The notes below the pieces were generated by a model. That model made no database searches, was not told the origin of the DNA, and worked only from the letters and a program-made list of their open reading frames with translations. From Oscillospiraceae bacterium (GTDB taxonomy: Bacteria > Bacillota > Clostridia > Saccharofermentanales > Saccharofermentanaceae), in contig SVIZ01000015.1 of the NCBI GenBank assembly GCA_015069205.1, forward strand, positions 1 to 41,690: a stretch of DNA of 41,690 nucleotides, in the 5' to 3' direction. Shown here in pieces: positions 16,203-24,361 of the stretch. The position numbers were made by a program, and so were the translations under genes. Numbering within the stretch: position 1 is the stretch's first letter; every line of letters begins with the position of its first letter.

Positions 16203-16282
16203 AGTCTCGCAATTTAAAACAAGCCAGGCTATGATGCCAGGATGTTGACTTGCTACGCCGGAGCGCTTGCTACTCCCCCATG
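16199..16282 (-). promoter_or_regulatory. yybP-ykoY (Mn2+) riboswitch aptamer
   Basis: Read on the minus strand, the region contains GGGGAGTAGC (16269-16278), GTCAACAT (16242-16249) and GCGAGAC (16204-16210), the three most conserved blocks of the yybP-ykoY family, in the right order and spacing. CATGGG at the 5' edge pairs with CTCATG (16199-16204) to close P1 with six pairs including one G-U. CAAG/CTTG and TGGC/GCC form the second arm. Members of this family sense Mn2+ and usually turn on metal-efflux genes; here the gene that follows is an ABC exporter. The call rests on motif recall, not on a covariance-model search. Confidence 0.8.
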
Positions 16283-16296
16283 GGAATTACATTTTG

Positions 16297-16325
16297 AATT
16301 TAACATTTCGAAAAAAAGGTGTCAA
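16297..16325 (-). promoter_or_regulatory. Sigma-A promoter of the riboswitch-ABC operon
   Basis: On the minus strand a perfect TTGACA (16320-16325) is followed after 17 nt by TAAATT (16297-16302), preceded by TG as an extended -10. Transcription would begin near 16290, immediately before the aptamer. The rest of the 356-bp gap 16057-16412 is riboswitch, terminator and leader. Confidence 0.75.
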
Positions 16326-16412
16326 ACAGACATTTTGTACTAATAATCCTGATATATGAAAAAACATTTGTAAGACTTGTTAGCATATGCTACCTGAAAA
16401 GCAGTGGTTTGA

Positions 16413-17438
16413 TTAAATATTTGTTTCAACCGGTGCAGGTACCGGATGATTAATAGCTTCCTTTGCGATCTCAAGAAGATATCCGCGCTTTTTCATTCCG
16501 TCGTAAAGGAAACTTACACGGACATAATATTCGGTATCACCATTTTTGAATGTGTGATTCTGTGATGCGTTATTTTCTTTAAATTCATCAACCCAGCCTT
16601 CCAAGCGCATTCTCAATTCTTCATCTTCAATGTAGTGGTCGGCGTGGTTATTTGCAATCTCCGGAATGAACTTTTTAGCCACATCAGTCGCACTTAAGTA
16701 GCGCTTCTTGAAATCGAGAGATATATATCCGAATCCTCCGTCAGCGAAAATAGAACTGCTGACCATATCATCAACAGTGTAAAGACCGATGTTATTCATG
16801 ATGAACAGAAACCCGATCTCGATGATCAGGTCGGCCAATGCCATCCACTCGATATCCTTTGTGAAGATTCTTCCGACGAAGAAAGCAATGATCGCAGTGA
16901 TCTCCAGGAACGAGCCCATCACAAGATTTTTTCTCGATGCGTTGGGCTTTTCTATCCATCCGTAAACAATGGCAAAGATCGTAAGAACAAGGAAGATTCC
17001 TATCTCGATATAAAAAAGGATGTGAAGCGGACCGTAATCTTTTACAAGCACGGTAACACCGTTTTTGAATTTGATGTCGACACTCTTGTAAAACAGCGGG
17101 CTGTAGCCGGCAGATAAAACAAGACAATAGGTTGCACCGGATAATAATACCAGGATAAATCTCACCCATTTCGGCAGTTCGATCTTGCATACGGACAAGA
17201 TCATGAAAAGCCCTGCCAAAGGCAAAAAGCATCCTCCGATGTAAAGGAATTTATATATGATCAGTGCTTCCCTGACATCCTTGGAAATTGCGAGAAGAAC
17301 ATAGCAAAACTGCGACAGAAAAGCCAGGATGAATACGGTTGCATAGCGGAAAGGAAAATACTTGCGCTTAATGAAAAAGTATATTGTGCAGCATACAAGC
17401 GACAGCGCACACATTGAAACATAATAAGCAAGTACCAT
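16413..17438 (-). CDS. 7TM receptor-like (histidine-kinase N-terminal type) protein without output domain
   Basis: A 341-residue protein. Seven membrane segments fill residues 1-240 (the first is VLAYYVSMCALSLVCCTIYF, the last LADLIIEIGFLFIMNNIGLY) and match the 7TM module found at the N-terminus of histidine kinases and diguanylate cyclases. A PAS-like cytoplasmic part follows (DGGFGYISLDFKKRYLSATDVA), but the protein ends without a kinase, GGDEF or HD domain. The start at 17438 is the first Met before the membrane region; an upstream in-frame extension is not hydrophobic and overlaps the promoter region. It may signal through a partner protein. Confidence 0.75.
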   Translation of the reverse strand: MVLAYYVSMCALSLVCCTIYFFIKRKYFPFRYATVFILAFLSQFCYVLLAISKDVREALIIYKFLYIGGCFLPLAGLFMILSVCKIELPKWVRFILVLLSGATYCLVLSAGYSPLFYKSVDIKFKNGVTVLVKDYGPLHILFYIEIGIFLVLTIFAIVYGWIEKPNASRKNLVMGSFLEITAIIAFFVGRIFTKDIEWMALADLIIEIGFLFIMNNIGLYTVDDMVSSSIFADGGFGYISLDFKKRYLSATDVAKKFIPEIANNHADHYIEDEELRMRLEGWVDEFKENNASQNHTFKNGDTEYYVRVSFLYDGMKKRGYLLEIAKEAINHPVPAPVETNI

Positions 17439-17491
17439 TAAGACCTGACCACCCTTGATATTCTGACTCCCGGTACGGAAATTACAATAAC

Positions 17492-17508
17492 AAAGTATAC
17501 TATACTTT
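17492..17508. promoter_or_regulatory. Perfect palindrome upstream of the 7TM gene
   Basis: AAAGTATA (17492-17499) and TATACTTT (17501-17508) are exact complements around a single central C. On the minus strand TTGTCA lies upstream, and TATACT within the palindrome could serve as the -10 at a long 19-nt spacing. The element lies 54-70 nt before the predicted start and could be an operator. Confidence 0.45.
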
Positions 17509-17663
17509 TCTGAATAATTGACAACGGCGATATATTTGTCAGGAATATCAGACAAATGCAGCCTGCCGTCAAAGCAGGCCGCAAGGTCAAAGTCATGCAG
17601 GATCCTGACCGCAAACATGTCATGGACGTGAGCAGGATCAGATCAGGAGTTTAATTTTCCTTT

Positions 17664-18713
17664 TCACTGTGAATACTTTCCATAGTGCGCGATGTCATTA
17701 TTCATGAGATCCATCATCACCTGCTTCTGCTCGTCAGTCAGATCCGACGTAGCAACTTCTTTTGCATAATCCCCATACAGCTTTTCGGCTCCTTCGTCGT
17801 CACCGGCTCTTTTGACTGCAACCATCTTGAAGAAGGCAAGGCTTCTTTTTACTCTCATATAATGATTCATATCAACTGCACCTTTTCTTGATTCAAACGC
17901 ATCCACGATCCTCTCGCACCATTCGCACATCTCGAGTGCTTCTTCCTTTTCTCCCCACCATCCGTAGTTCTCGCCGTAAGTGTTGAGCATGCTGGCAACT
18001 AGGTCGAACAACACGATCGAATTTGCTTCAATGTCTTCCTTCATCTTTCCGAATCCGCTCTCGAAAAACGTCAGCTCCATGCTGAGCTTTTCCTTGATCC
18101 TGTTAGTGGAAATATCAGACAGAACATTGATGTGCGCTCTCGCGTTATCAAAATCTTTCTCGTGAATGTAGATCCATGCAAGTGCATAATGCGTCTGGTC
18201 GATAAGCACTTTATCAGTGCAGTGACCGATAAGATATGCACCTTTGCGGATGGCATCTTTATAGAGTTTTTCGATGCGGTCCATGTCATCAGGGAATGCG
18301 CCTTCAAGGACCGGGTCAGCGTACATACTGAGGTTTGCCGTCTCTTCTGCGAAGTCCTTGATTATCTCGAAGCATCCGGGATTAAGTGCTGTCTCTGTCG
18401 AGAGGTATTCGCTTATGCGTAGTGCTCTTTGAGCCCTGCCTTCATCACTGCTGTCCATGCCTGCGACAGTCTCTCTGACACGTGCTATAACCGCTTCATT
18501 CTCTGACAGCGAATCATATCCCAAAAGAGCATCGGTACTTACTCCGAGAACTTGTGCAAGAGGGATCAGCATCGATACATCAGGAAGGCTGTTTTCTGAT
18601 TCCCACTTGCTTACCGCCTGGGGCGTAACGCTTAAGAGGTCCGCTAATTCTTCCTGAGTAAAACCCTTGTTCTTTCTGAAAGATTTAATGTTATTTCCTA
18701 TTGTCTTTCCCAT
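17664..18713 (-). CDS. XRE family transcriptional regulator with large C-terminal domain
   Basis: A 349-residue protein. Residues 5-62 are a Cro/C1-type helix-turn-helix (NIKSFRKNKGFTQEELADLL, VTPQAVSKWESENSLPDVSML, LAQVLGVSTDALLG). The remaining 285 residues are acidic and helical with TPR-like spacing, including NYGWWGEKEEALEMCEWCER, and may bind a peptide or small ligand. Proteins of this shape are common in Clostridia and the target genes are not known. It is transcribed away from the zinc-ribbon protein gene, which shares its upstream region (18714-18918). Confidence 0.88.
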   Translation of the reverse strand: MGKTIGNNIKSFRKNKGFTQEELADLLSVTPQAVSKWESENSLPDVSMLIPLAQVLGVSTDALLGYDSLSENEAVIARVRETVAGMDSSDEGRAQRALRISEYLSTETALNPGCFEIIKDFAEETANLSMYADPVLEGAFPDDMDRIEKLYKDAIRKGAYLIGHCTDKVLIDQTHYALAWIYIHEKDFDNARAHINVLSDISTNRIKEKLSMELTFFESGFGKMKEDIEANSIVLFDLVASMLNTYGENYGWWGEKEEALEMCEWCERIVDAFESRKGAVDMNHYMRVKRSLAFFKMVAVKRAGDDEGAEKLYGDYAKEVATSDLTDEQKQVMMDLMNNDIAHYGKYSQ

Positions 18714-18871
18714 CTTTATATCTCCTTCTTTTGTCGTAATGTTTTAGTCGTGCATGCATCTTGATGATATCGTATTGCTAATCAGGTTCTTTTTCAAACA
18801 ACGGTCAGTTGAATGAGACTCAACCGAACCAAGCAACACTGTGCGATTTTCTTTCTGCAGGAAATAAATAG

Positions 18872-18877
18872 TATAAT
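18872..18877 (+). promoter_or_regulatory. -10 box for the zinc-ribbon protein gene
   Basis: A perfect TATAAT lies 41 nt before the ATG at 18919, with only a poor -35 (TTTCTT, 18 nt upstream). Confidence 0.4.
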
Positions 18878-18918
18878 AAGTATTGGAATATTGGTTTATG
18901 GAATATGGGAGGTTAACT

Positions 18919-20307
18919 ATGTTGGGCATGCCTGCCGAAGATATGAATATCTATTCTTCAAAAGACTCCAAGTGTCCTTCATGCGGAGGCAAGCTTGTTT
19001 TCGATCCCGTCGGACAGCTGCTCAAATGCGGTTTCTGCGGAAACACATATACTCCGGAAAAACTCGAGCTGTTAAACCTGCTCCCGGAGATCGATAAAGG
19101 CGCTGCCGGTGAGAAAGAAGATGACAAGTGTGCGATCGTGTGTGACAACTGCGGTGCGGAACTTATTACCGACAAGAACACCTCTGCGACATGCTGCTCA
19201 TTCTGCGGCTCTCCCGCGATCATTACCAGGAGACTTACAAAACAGTTCAGACCTGATTACCTTATCCCGTTCAAGATAACAAAAGAAGAAGCTAAAGAAA
19301 AATTCATTGAATTTGCGAGAGAAAAGAAATACGTGCCGCACGATTACTTTAATAAGAGCAATCTCAATAATATCCAGGGCATTTACGTTCCATTCTGGAT
19401 AATGAGCTCCAGGTGCAAAGTCAGTGCCAGAGGAGACGGCTTTAAGCAGCGTACAGTTTATAAAGACAAATATACCCTGATGTCAGACTTCGACGTTAAG
19501 TACAACAACGTTCCTTTCGACGGTTCGCTCGAAATAGCCGACGGCCTTATGGAAGCAATCGAGCCGTTTGACATCTCACAGAGAGTGGAATTCAATTCAT
19601 CTTACCTGCAGGGATTCTATGCCCAGAAATTCAATCTGACTTCGGATAATCTCTGCGACCGCATCATTCTGCGTATGCAGGAATACGGGCGCGAGACTGC
19701 CGCGATGTCTTTCAGCGGCTACGATTCGATCAAGTTCGGTGCATGCGGTGTAAAGCCCTACGATCTTGAGCATACATATGCTCTCTATCCCGTATGGTTC
19801 CTGAACTACAGATATGACGATAAAAACTACATGATCGCGGTAAACGGACAGACCGGGAAAACAGACGGTTATCTGCCGGTGGATAAGACAAAGAGAAGAA
19901 TGCGTCTTATCGGTCACAGGACAGTAGATGCCCTTCTGGTTCTTCTGGTCATCGCTATATTCCTGGCATTACTCGCAGCGTTGTTTTATGCAGGAATAAA
20001 ATTCATTTTGTCCGGCACAGGACTTTTCTTCTTGCTGGTGCTTCTTGTCTGTACACCCTCTATTGGAATGCTGCTCTTTATGGGAATGCTAAATAAAAAA
20101 CCCAACGTTGAAAAAATCGAGCCGATCCTCGAATTTCTGACAAGACCGGTCACAAAACTTTCCGTCAAGAGACACGATTCTTACATTGATCTTCTAAATG
20201 AGACAAGCATGGTCGTAGGTCCCAGACCTTCAGCCGAGACTTATTACGATTCCAAAGCCAAGATCGAATTCGAGAACTTGGAAATATACAGCAATCCCGA
20301 GATATAA
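18919..20307 (+). CDS. Zinc-ribbon membrane-associated protein
   Basis: A 462-residue protein that databases often label TFIIB-type zinc ribbon or PriA-like, although no helicase motif is present. Two N-terminal zinc ribbons are plain: CPSCGGKL with CGFCGNTY, and CDNCGAEL with CSFCGSP. A soluble domain follows (LIPFKITKEEA, GIYVPFWIM, LYPVWFLNYRYDDKNYMIAVNGQTGK), then one or two membrane segments (about 335-365 and 370-398) and a short cytoplasmic tail. Function is unknown; a role in protein quality control or membrane scaffolding is speculation. The start at 18919 has GGGAGG 6 nt upstream, better than the ATG at 18883. Confidence 0.75.
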   Translation: MLGMPAEDMNIYSSKDSKCPSCGGKLVFDPVGQLLKCGFCGNTYTPEKLELLNLLPEIDKGAAGEKEDDKCAIVCDNCGAELITDKNTSATCCSFCGSPAIITRRLTKQFRPDYLIPFKITKEEAKEKFIEFAREKKYVPHDYFNKSNLNNIQGIYVPFWIMSSRCKVSARGDGFKQRTVYKDKYTLMSDFDVKYNNVPFDGSLEIADGLMEAIEPFDISQRVEFNSSYLQGFYAQKFNLTSDNLCDRIILRMQEYGRETAAMSFSGYDSIKFGACGVKPYDLEHTYALYPVWFLNYRYDDKNYMIAVNGQTGKTDGYLPVDKTKRRMRLIGHRTVDALLVLLVIAIFLALLAALFYAGIKFILSGTGLFFLLVLLVCTPSIGMLLFMGMLNKKPNVEKIEPILEFLTRPVTKLSVKRHDSYIDLLNETSMVVGPRPSAETYYDSKAKIEFENLEIYSNPEI

Positions 20308-20311
20308 ATAA

Positions 20312-22864
20312 TCAGTTCAGGATCTTCTCTGCCAGGGCCTTAAAGTCCCTGACAAACACAGTATGATGATCCTTTACATATTCGATCTCTTCTTTGCCTG
20401 CAGCATCCTGAAGGTCCCTCGCCTGATCAGACAGATCGTCGGCACCGACCATCCTGGATGTGCTCTTAAGAGAATGAATAAGGATCTCGTAGTTATTAAG
20501 ATCATTATTGGCAAGGAAAGAATCAAGTGATTCGCACTTTTCTTCTGCGCTGTTTGCGTAGTCGGTAAGAAGTTCCAGATAGAAGTCTTCTTCGCCGCCG
20601 GCATATCCGAGAGCTGCATCAACGTTAAGTCCGAGAGCACGCATCTTATCAAGAGAGTGAGGATCTTCTTGCTTTTCAACAACTCTTTTCGAGTCTGAGA
20701 TAAGATAATCAGGCAGATAATTCTTAAGTGCCTTCTCGAAATTATCGATCGTAACAGGTTTTGACAGATAGCCGTCAAAACCGGCATTAAGATACATTTC
20801 TTCAGCACCTACAATGGCATTCGCCGTCAGAGCGATAACCTTTGTATCATTAAGAAGCTCTTCATCTTTCAACGCCTTGAGTGTCTCAAAACCGTCGAGG
20901 ACAGGCATCATGTGGTCAAGGAAAAGAATGTCGTACTTATTCTTCCGCATGAGTTCAATAGTCTCGAGGCCTGAAGAACTTGTGGCAGGTTCAATGCCGA
21001 AGATCCTCAGGAAGTTGACTGCAACTTTGAGATTCATTGCATTATCGTCAGTAACCAAAACCTTAGCATCAGGAGCATAGAGACGGTCGGAATCATCGCG
21101 GTTGTATTGACCGGCCTTTCTCTTCTCCTCGTATTTGCCGATGGGCGTCGCATCAATTACGCGGAGCGACAACTCAAAACCGAATACCGAACCGACACCG
21201 TATTTACTCTCGACATCAAGTTTACTGTCCATCATGTCAAGAAGCTTGGTAACGATTGAAATACCAAGGCCGGTTCCTTCGATATGACGGTTGCGCTTTT
21301 CTTCGATCCTCTCGAATGACTCAAAGAGCTTGCCCAGATCTTCTTCCTTGATTCCGATACCCGTGTCGATTACATCAAAGCTGAGCTTGACGTTATCTTC
21401 ATTGATTCCGATGTTACGTACCATAAGCGTTACGCTGCCGGTCTCAGTATATTTAACGGCATTTGTAAGAAGGTTCATTATTACCTGGCTGATCCTTACG
21501 TCATCGCCGTAAAGCTTTGACGGAACTGATTCATCGATATCAACAAGGAATCCGAGCTTCTTGGAACGCGCGCGCTCACTGATCGAATTAACAAGACCGC
21601 TGATGAGTTCCGCAAAGTCGAATTCAACGGGAACCAGAGACATCTTACCGTCTTCGATCTTAGAGAAATCGAGAATGTTATTAATGATCGATAACAATGT
21701 ATTGCCTGCACTCTTGATGTTGGATGAATACTCAAGGATCTGGTCGTCTTTTGACTCTCTTAAGATCATTTCATTCATACCGAGAACGGCATTGATAGGC
21801 GTTCTGATCTCGTGTGACATATCTGCAAGGAAATCACTTTTCGCTTTGTTCGCGCTGTCAGCAGCAGCCTTCTCGAGCATGAGGATCTTTGCTTCATATT
21901 CCCTCTTCTGCTCAAGCGCATTAACCTCTTCCATACGCCTGTTGACCTTGCGCTCGTAGTTGTAAGCGATTATGTAGAAACCGGCTATCAACGAGAAAAC
22001 AACAACTCCGATGAGCACACTTACGATAAGGACATTTCTAGTATTCCTATAGAGCGCACTGTTCTCGACAACGATTGCAATCTGCCACTGTGAAAGGATA
22101 TCTTCGACAAAGACAGTGCACTTTTTGCCGTCTATCTCCATCTCGAAATTATCCTTATCGACATTCATGATCTTATCGTAGATCTCATCTTTGTCAGGAT
22201 CTTCGTAGTAATTCTTACCCTTTTCCCTGCTGTCACGGTGGGCAATGACAGTGCCTTCGTAATCGACGATAAAAGCATACCCGTTGCCGTTGATCGTTAT
22301 GTCTTCAACTTTTTCCTGAACATCTGAAAGCATGAGGTCCATGCCCAGAACGCTCTGTTTATCAGAAAGCGCTTTGCATAATGAGAGAATGACATCACCC
22401 GTCTGCGAATCGACATACGGAGATACTACCAGCGTCTGACCGCCTGCAGCAACAGCATCCTTATACCAGTCTCTTTCTGTGGCATCGTAATTCTCCGGAG
22501 GTACCCAGCCGACACCATCTACATATTCGCCGTTAATTACACCATAATAGCCCGTATAGCTGTCATCGAACTGTTCTGCAGCATTAGTTGACTCACGGGT
22601 GATGTATTCGACGATCTCTTCTTTGGTGGCCCCATTGGCGACCATGTGATCTACCGTATCGGCAGTAATCCAGAGGACCGAGCTTGCGTTCTCCAGATAA
22701 TTCTCAAGATCAGATGCAATGGCGGAAGTCTTGTCATTACCTAACTCGTTGATATATGTATAAGACGATATATATACCAGGCTTGACGTATAAGTAACGA
22801 GCAATGCTATCAAGACAAATGTCGCGCCAAGCGTGAGAAATAGCGTCCTTCTGTTGGTCTTCAT
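20312..22864 (-). CDS. Hybrid sensor histidine kinase with Cache sensor, receiver and HPt domains
   Basis: About 850 residues. An N-terminal membrane segment (about 8-32), a dCache-type extracytoplasmic sensor (about 35-270, with AFIVDYEGTVIAHRDS) and a second membrane segment (about 278-302) come first. Next are HisKA with phospho-acceptor His (FLADMSHEIRTP, about 351), HATPase (NLLTNAVKYT, DTGIGI, GTGLGIS), a receiver domain with DD and acceptor Asp (LFLDHMMPVLDG, about 650) and lysine in LSKP. The C-terminal HPt domain has acceptor His in LIHSLKSTSRM (about 797). The whole phosphorelay up to HPt is in one chain, so a separate output regulator is needed and none is adjacent. Start taken at the second of two tandem ATGs, 6 nt after GAGG. 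Confidence 0.92.
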   Translation of the reverse strand: MKTNRRTLFLTLGATFVLIALLVTYTSSLVYISSYTYINELGNDKTSAIASDLENYLENASSVLWITADTVDHMVANGATKEEIVEYITRESTNAAEQFDDSYTGYYGVINGEYVDGVGWVPPENYDATERDWYKDAVAAGGQTLVVSPYVDSQTGDVILSLCKALSDKQSVLGMDLMLSDVQEKVEDITINGNGYAFIVDYEGTVIAHRDSREKGKNYYEDPDKDEIYDKIMNVDKDNFEMEIDGKKCTVFVEDILSQWQIAIVVENSALYRNTRNVLIVSVLIGVVVFSLIAGFYIIAYNYERKVNRRMEEVNALEQKREYEAKILMLEKAAADSANKAKSDFLADMSHEIRTPINAVLGMNEMILRESKDDQILEYSSNIKSAGNTLLSIINNILDFSKIEDGKMSLVPVEFDFAELISGLVNSISERARSKKLGFLVDIDESVPSKLYGDDVRISQVIMNLLTNAVKYTETGSVTLMVRNIGINEDNVKLSFDVIDTGIGIKEEDLGKLFESFERIEEKRNRHIEGTGLGISIVTKLLDMMDSKLDVESKYGVGSVFGFELSLRVIDATPIGKYEEKRKAGQYNRDDSDRLYAPDAKVLVTDDNAMNLKVAVNFLRIFGIEPATSSSGLETIELMRKNKYDILFLDHMMPVLDGFETLKALKDEELLNDTKVIALTANAIVGAEEMYLNAGFDGYLSKPVTIDNFEKALKNYLPDYLISDSKRVVEKQEDPHSLDKMRALGLNVDAALGYAGGEEDFYLELLTDYANSAEEKCESLDSFLANNDLNNYEILIHSLKSTSRMVGADDLSDQARDLQDAAGKEEIEYVKDHHTVFVRDFKALAEKILN

Positions 22865-22986
22865 CATGTTCCTCAAAGTAATTTAATTTTCTATATAATT
22901 ATTATATGAATAGAAGCACATTTCAATCTGTTTTGATCAATAAAATGGAAATTTACTTTGGAGAAGGCCTTTTCGCGAAGAATGCA

Positions 22987-23018
22987 ATAAAAAAGGCCCC
23001 GGATCAGTCCGGGGCCTT
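22987..23018 (-). terminator. Strong intrinsic terminator of the lipoprotein gene
   Basis: AAGGCCCCGG (22993-23002) and CCGGGGCCTT (23009-23018) form a 10-bp GC-rich stem with a 6-nt loop, and the minus strand then reads TTTTTTAT. It ends the lipoprotein transcript 20 bp after its stop. Confidence 0.9.
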
Positions 23019-23038
23019 GTATTTTCTGTGTTTAATCC

Positions 23039-23950
23039 TTAATTAAGCGGGACTTTGTTCCACTCGATCTCCGGGATGTCCTTCATGTTCTTGCTGGAAG
23101 CATCCAGCATCTGGTTATATCTGTTCAGAGCTTCATCGTCGTGGCAGGTGGCATCTCCGCTCTCATAAGCCGATGACGCGTTGTAGTGATAATTGTCACC
23201 TTCGAACAATGAATACCGCGGAACCGGAATTCCGTCAGCATCTTCCCCTTCATATTCGGTAATGAGCTCACATACCGTATCCATCTGCTTTGTAACATTG
23301 TTATATTGATAGATCGTGTCAACATGAAGGGCTGCTCCGCCTGATCCGGAGTTAACGAACATGACCCCGCCGGCATAAGTGAGGGTGCTTCTATCCCACC
23401 CAGCCGCAACGATCTTGTACTCATCCTCACCGGTCATGGCAACAACACCGGTAACGTTCACAAAGGAGGTCCCATCTCCCATCACACATGTACTTCCGAA
23501 AATAAGCTCATCCGTACCATCCTTATCGATGTCCATGAGCGTATAGCTGATAGATTCGCGGTCCTGTATGACAAGAAGTCCGACCGTGCCTTCCGGCGGT
23601 ATAACGGTATCACCATCGTAATCAGGTCCGTAATACCATGTATCCGGCTGTTTTTTGATCGCATTCACGTAATCTTCAATGAATCTCTCATAAGGATTGA
23701 CCTTCGGAGCCGTTGTCTCCGTAGTCGTAGCCTCGTTTGAAGCTTCCGTAGTCGCTTCAGCTGTTGTCTCTGGTGCAGTCTCAGAAGTCTCTTCAGAGGT
23801 TTCAGTAGTTTCATCATTCTCAGGCTTTGAGATAAGAGTTGTCTCTTCTTCTGTCTCTTTAGTGCCGCTTGCCGTGCAGGCTGCAAAAGATACAGCCATG
23901 GAAGCGCAGAGCGCTAATGAGATAGCCTTTGTAAGTATCGTTTTCTTCAT
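23039..23950 (-). CDS. Predicted lipoprotein with Thr/Glu-rich linker and calcium-type DxDxDG motif
   Basis: A 303-residue exported lipoprotein. The signal peptide ends in the lipobox SFAAC with Cys25, and a low-complexity Thr/Glu/Ser/Ala spacer of about 55 residues leads to a globular domain. That domain contains MDIDKDGTDELIFG, an EF-hand-like loop typical of VCBS/FG-GAP-type calcium-binding repeats in secreted proteins. It is likely anchored on the outer face of the membrane with the spacer crossing the cell wall. The ligand is unknown. Promoter at 23968-23996, terminator at 22987-23018, so it is a single-gene unit. Confidence 0.82.
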   Translation of the reverse strand: MKKTILTKAISLALCASMAVSFAACTASGTKETEEETTLISKPENDETTETSEETSETAPETTAEATTEASNEATTTETTAPKVNPYERFIEDYVNAIKKQPDTWYYGPDYDGDTVIPPEGTVGLLVIQDRESISYTLMDIDKDGTDELIFGSTCVMGDGTSFVNVTGVVAMTGEDEYKIVAAGWDRSTLTYAGGVMFVNSGSGGAALHVDTIYQYNNVTKQMDTVCELITEYEGEDADGIPVPRYSLFEGDNYHYNASSAYESGDATCHDDEALNRYNQMLDASSKNMKDIPEIEWNKVPLN

Positions 23951-23967
23951 TGTTTTACCTCTATGTT

Positions 23968-23996
23968 ATTATCCCAGGTATAAAACCCTATGTAAA
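23968..23996 (-). promoter_or_regulatory. Sigma-A promoter of the lipoprotein gene
   Basis: On the minus strand TTTACA (23991-23996) is followed after 17 nt by GATAAT (23968-23973). The start would be near 23961, leaving a leader of about 10-12 nt that holds the AGAGG ribosome site. Confidence 0.5.
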
Positions 23997-24145
23997 AATA
24001 TCACTTTGAGCATGTTAACTGATGAAAACGATTGACTAAAATGCGACGGGAATATGGGAATAATGTTGTAGTATCAGCTATTGGAGTTGTTCTCTTTTGC
24101 CGTCCTTTTCATGCTTCGTTTCCGTTTTTCTTGCATCGAAAATGG

Positions 24146-24299
24146 CGCTCAGTTTTTTGATCATCTGTTTAGGGTGTTTTACATGAGCAAAAACATGGAT
24201 TTGCCCGAAAACCAGCTTTTTGCTCATCTTTTTTTTCGAAATAACTGAGCGAAAAACTGAGCAAAAAACTGCCAACAGGCTATTGATTTTTGTTAGCAG
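24146..24299. other. Nested inverted repeats, possible structured RNA or mobile-element remnant
   Basis: Inner arms ATGAGCAAAAA (24183-24193) and TTTTTGCTCAT (24217-24227) pair perfectly over 11 bp and are followed on the plus strand by eight T (24229-24236), a good terminator shape. Outer arms GCTCAGTTTTT (24147-24157) and AAAAACTGAGC (24252-24262) also pair over 11 bp, and ACTGAGCG (24244-24251) can pair with CGCTCAGT (24146-24153) instead. A third weak hairpin lies at 24269-24299. No plus-strand gene precedes it. It fills most of the 411-bp gap 23951-24361, in which no convincing gene was found. Confidence 0.5.
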
Positions 24300-24361
24300 G
24301 TTTTCATGCGTAAAATCTAAGTGATACAATGAAATCAATCAATAAAGAAAGCGGTTTACAG

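Noticed and set aside
17560..17590. GCCTGC/GCAGGC hairpin as terminator of the XRE gene
   Set aside because: It lies before, not after, the XRE stop in the sense needed (upstream of 17664 it would be 70-100 nt downstream), the stem is only 6 bp and no T-tract follows.
17439..17618. N-terminal extension of the 7TM protein to 17618
   Set aside because: The added 60 residues are not hydrophobic, cover the palindrome and promoter-like region, and the Met at 17438 directly precedes the first membrane helix.
24078..24338. Minus-strand frame of 86 codons in the gap before the YwaF-family gene
   Set aside because: No ribosome site, low-complexity basic composition, and it is built on the inverted repeats of that region. 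An internal 49-codon start (24227) looked a little better but also lacks a ribosome site.
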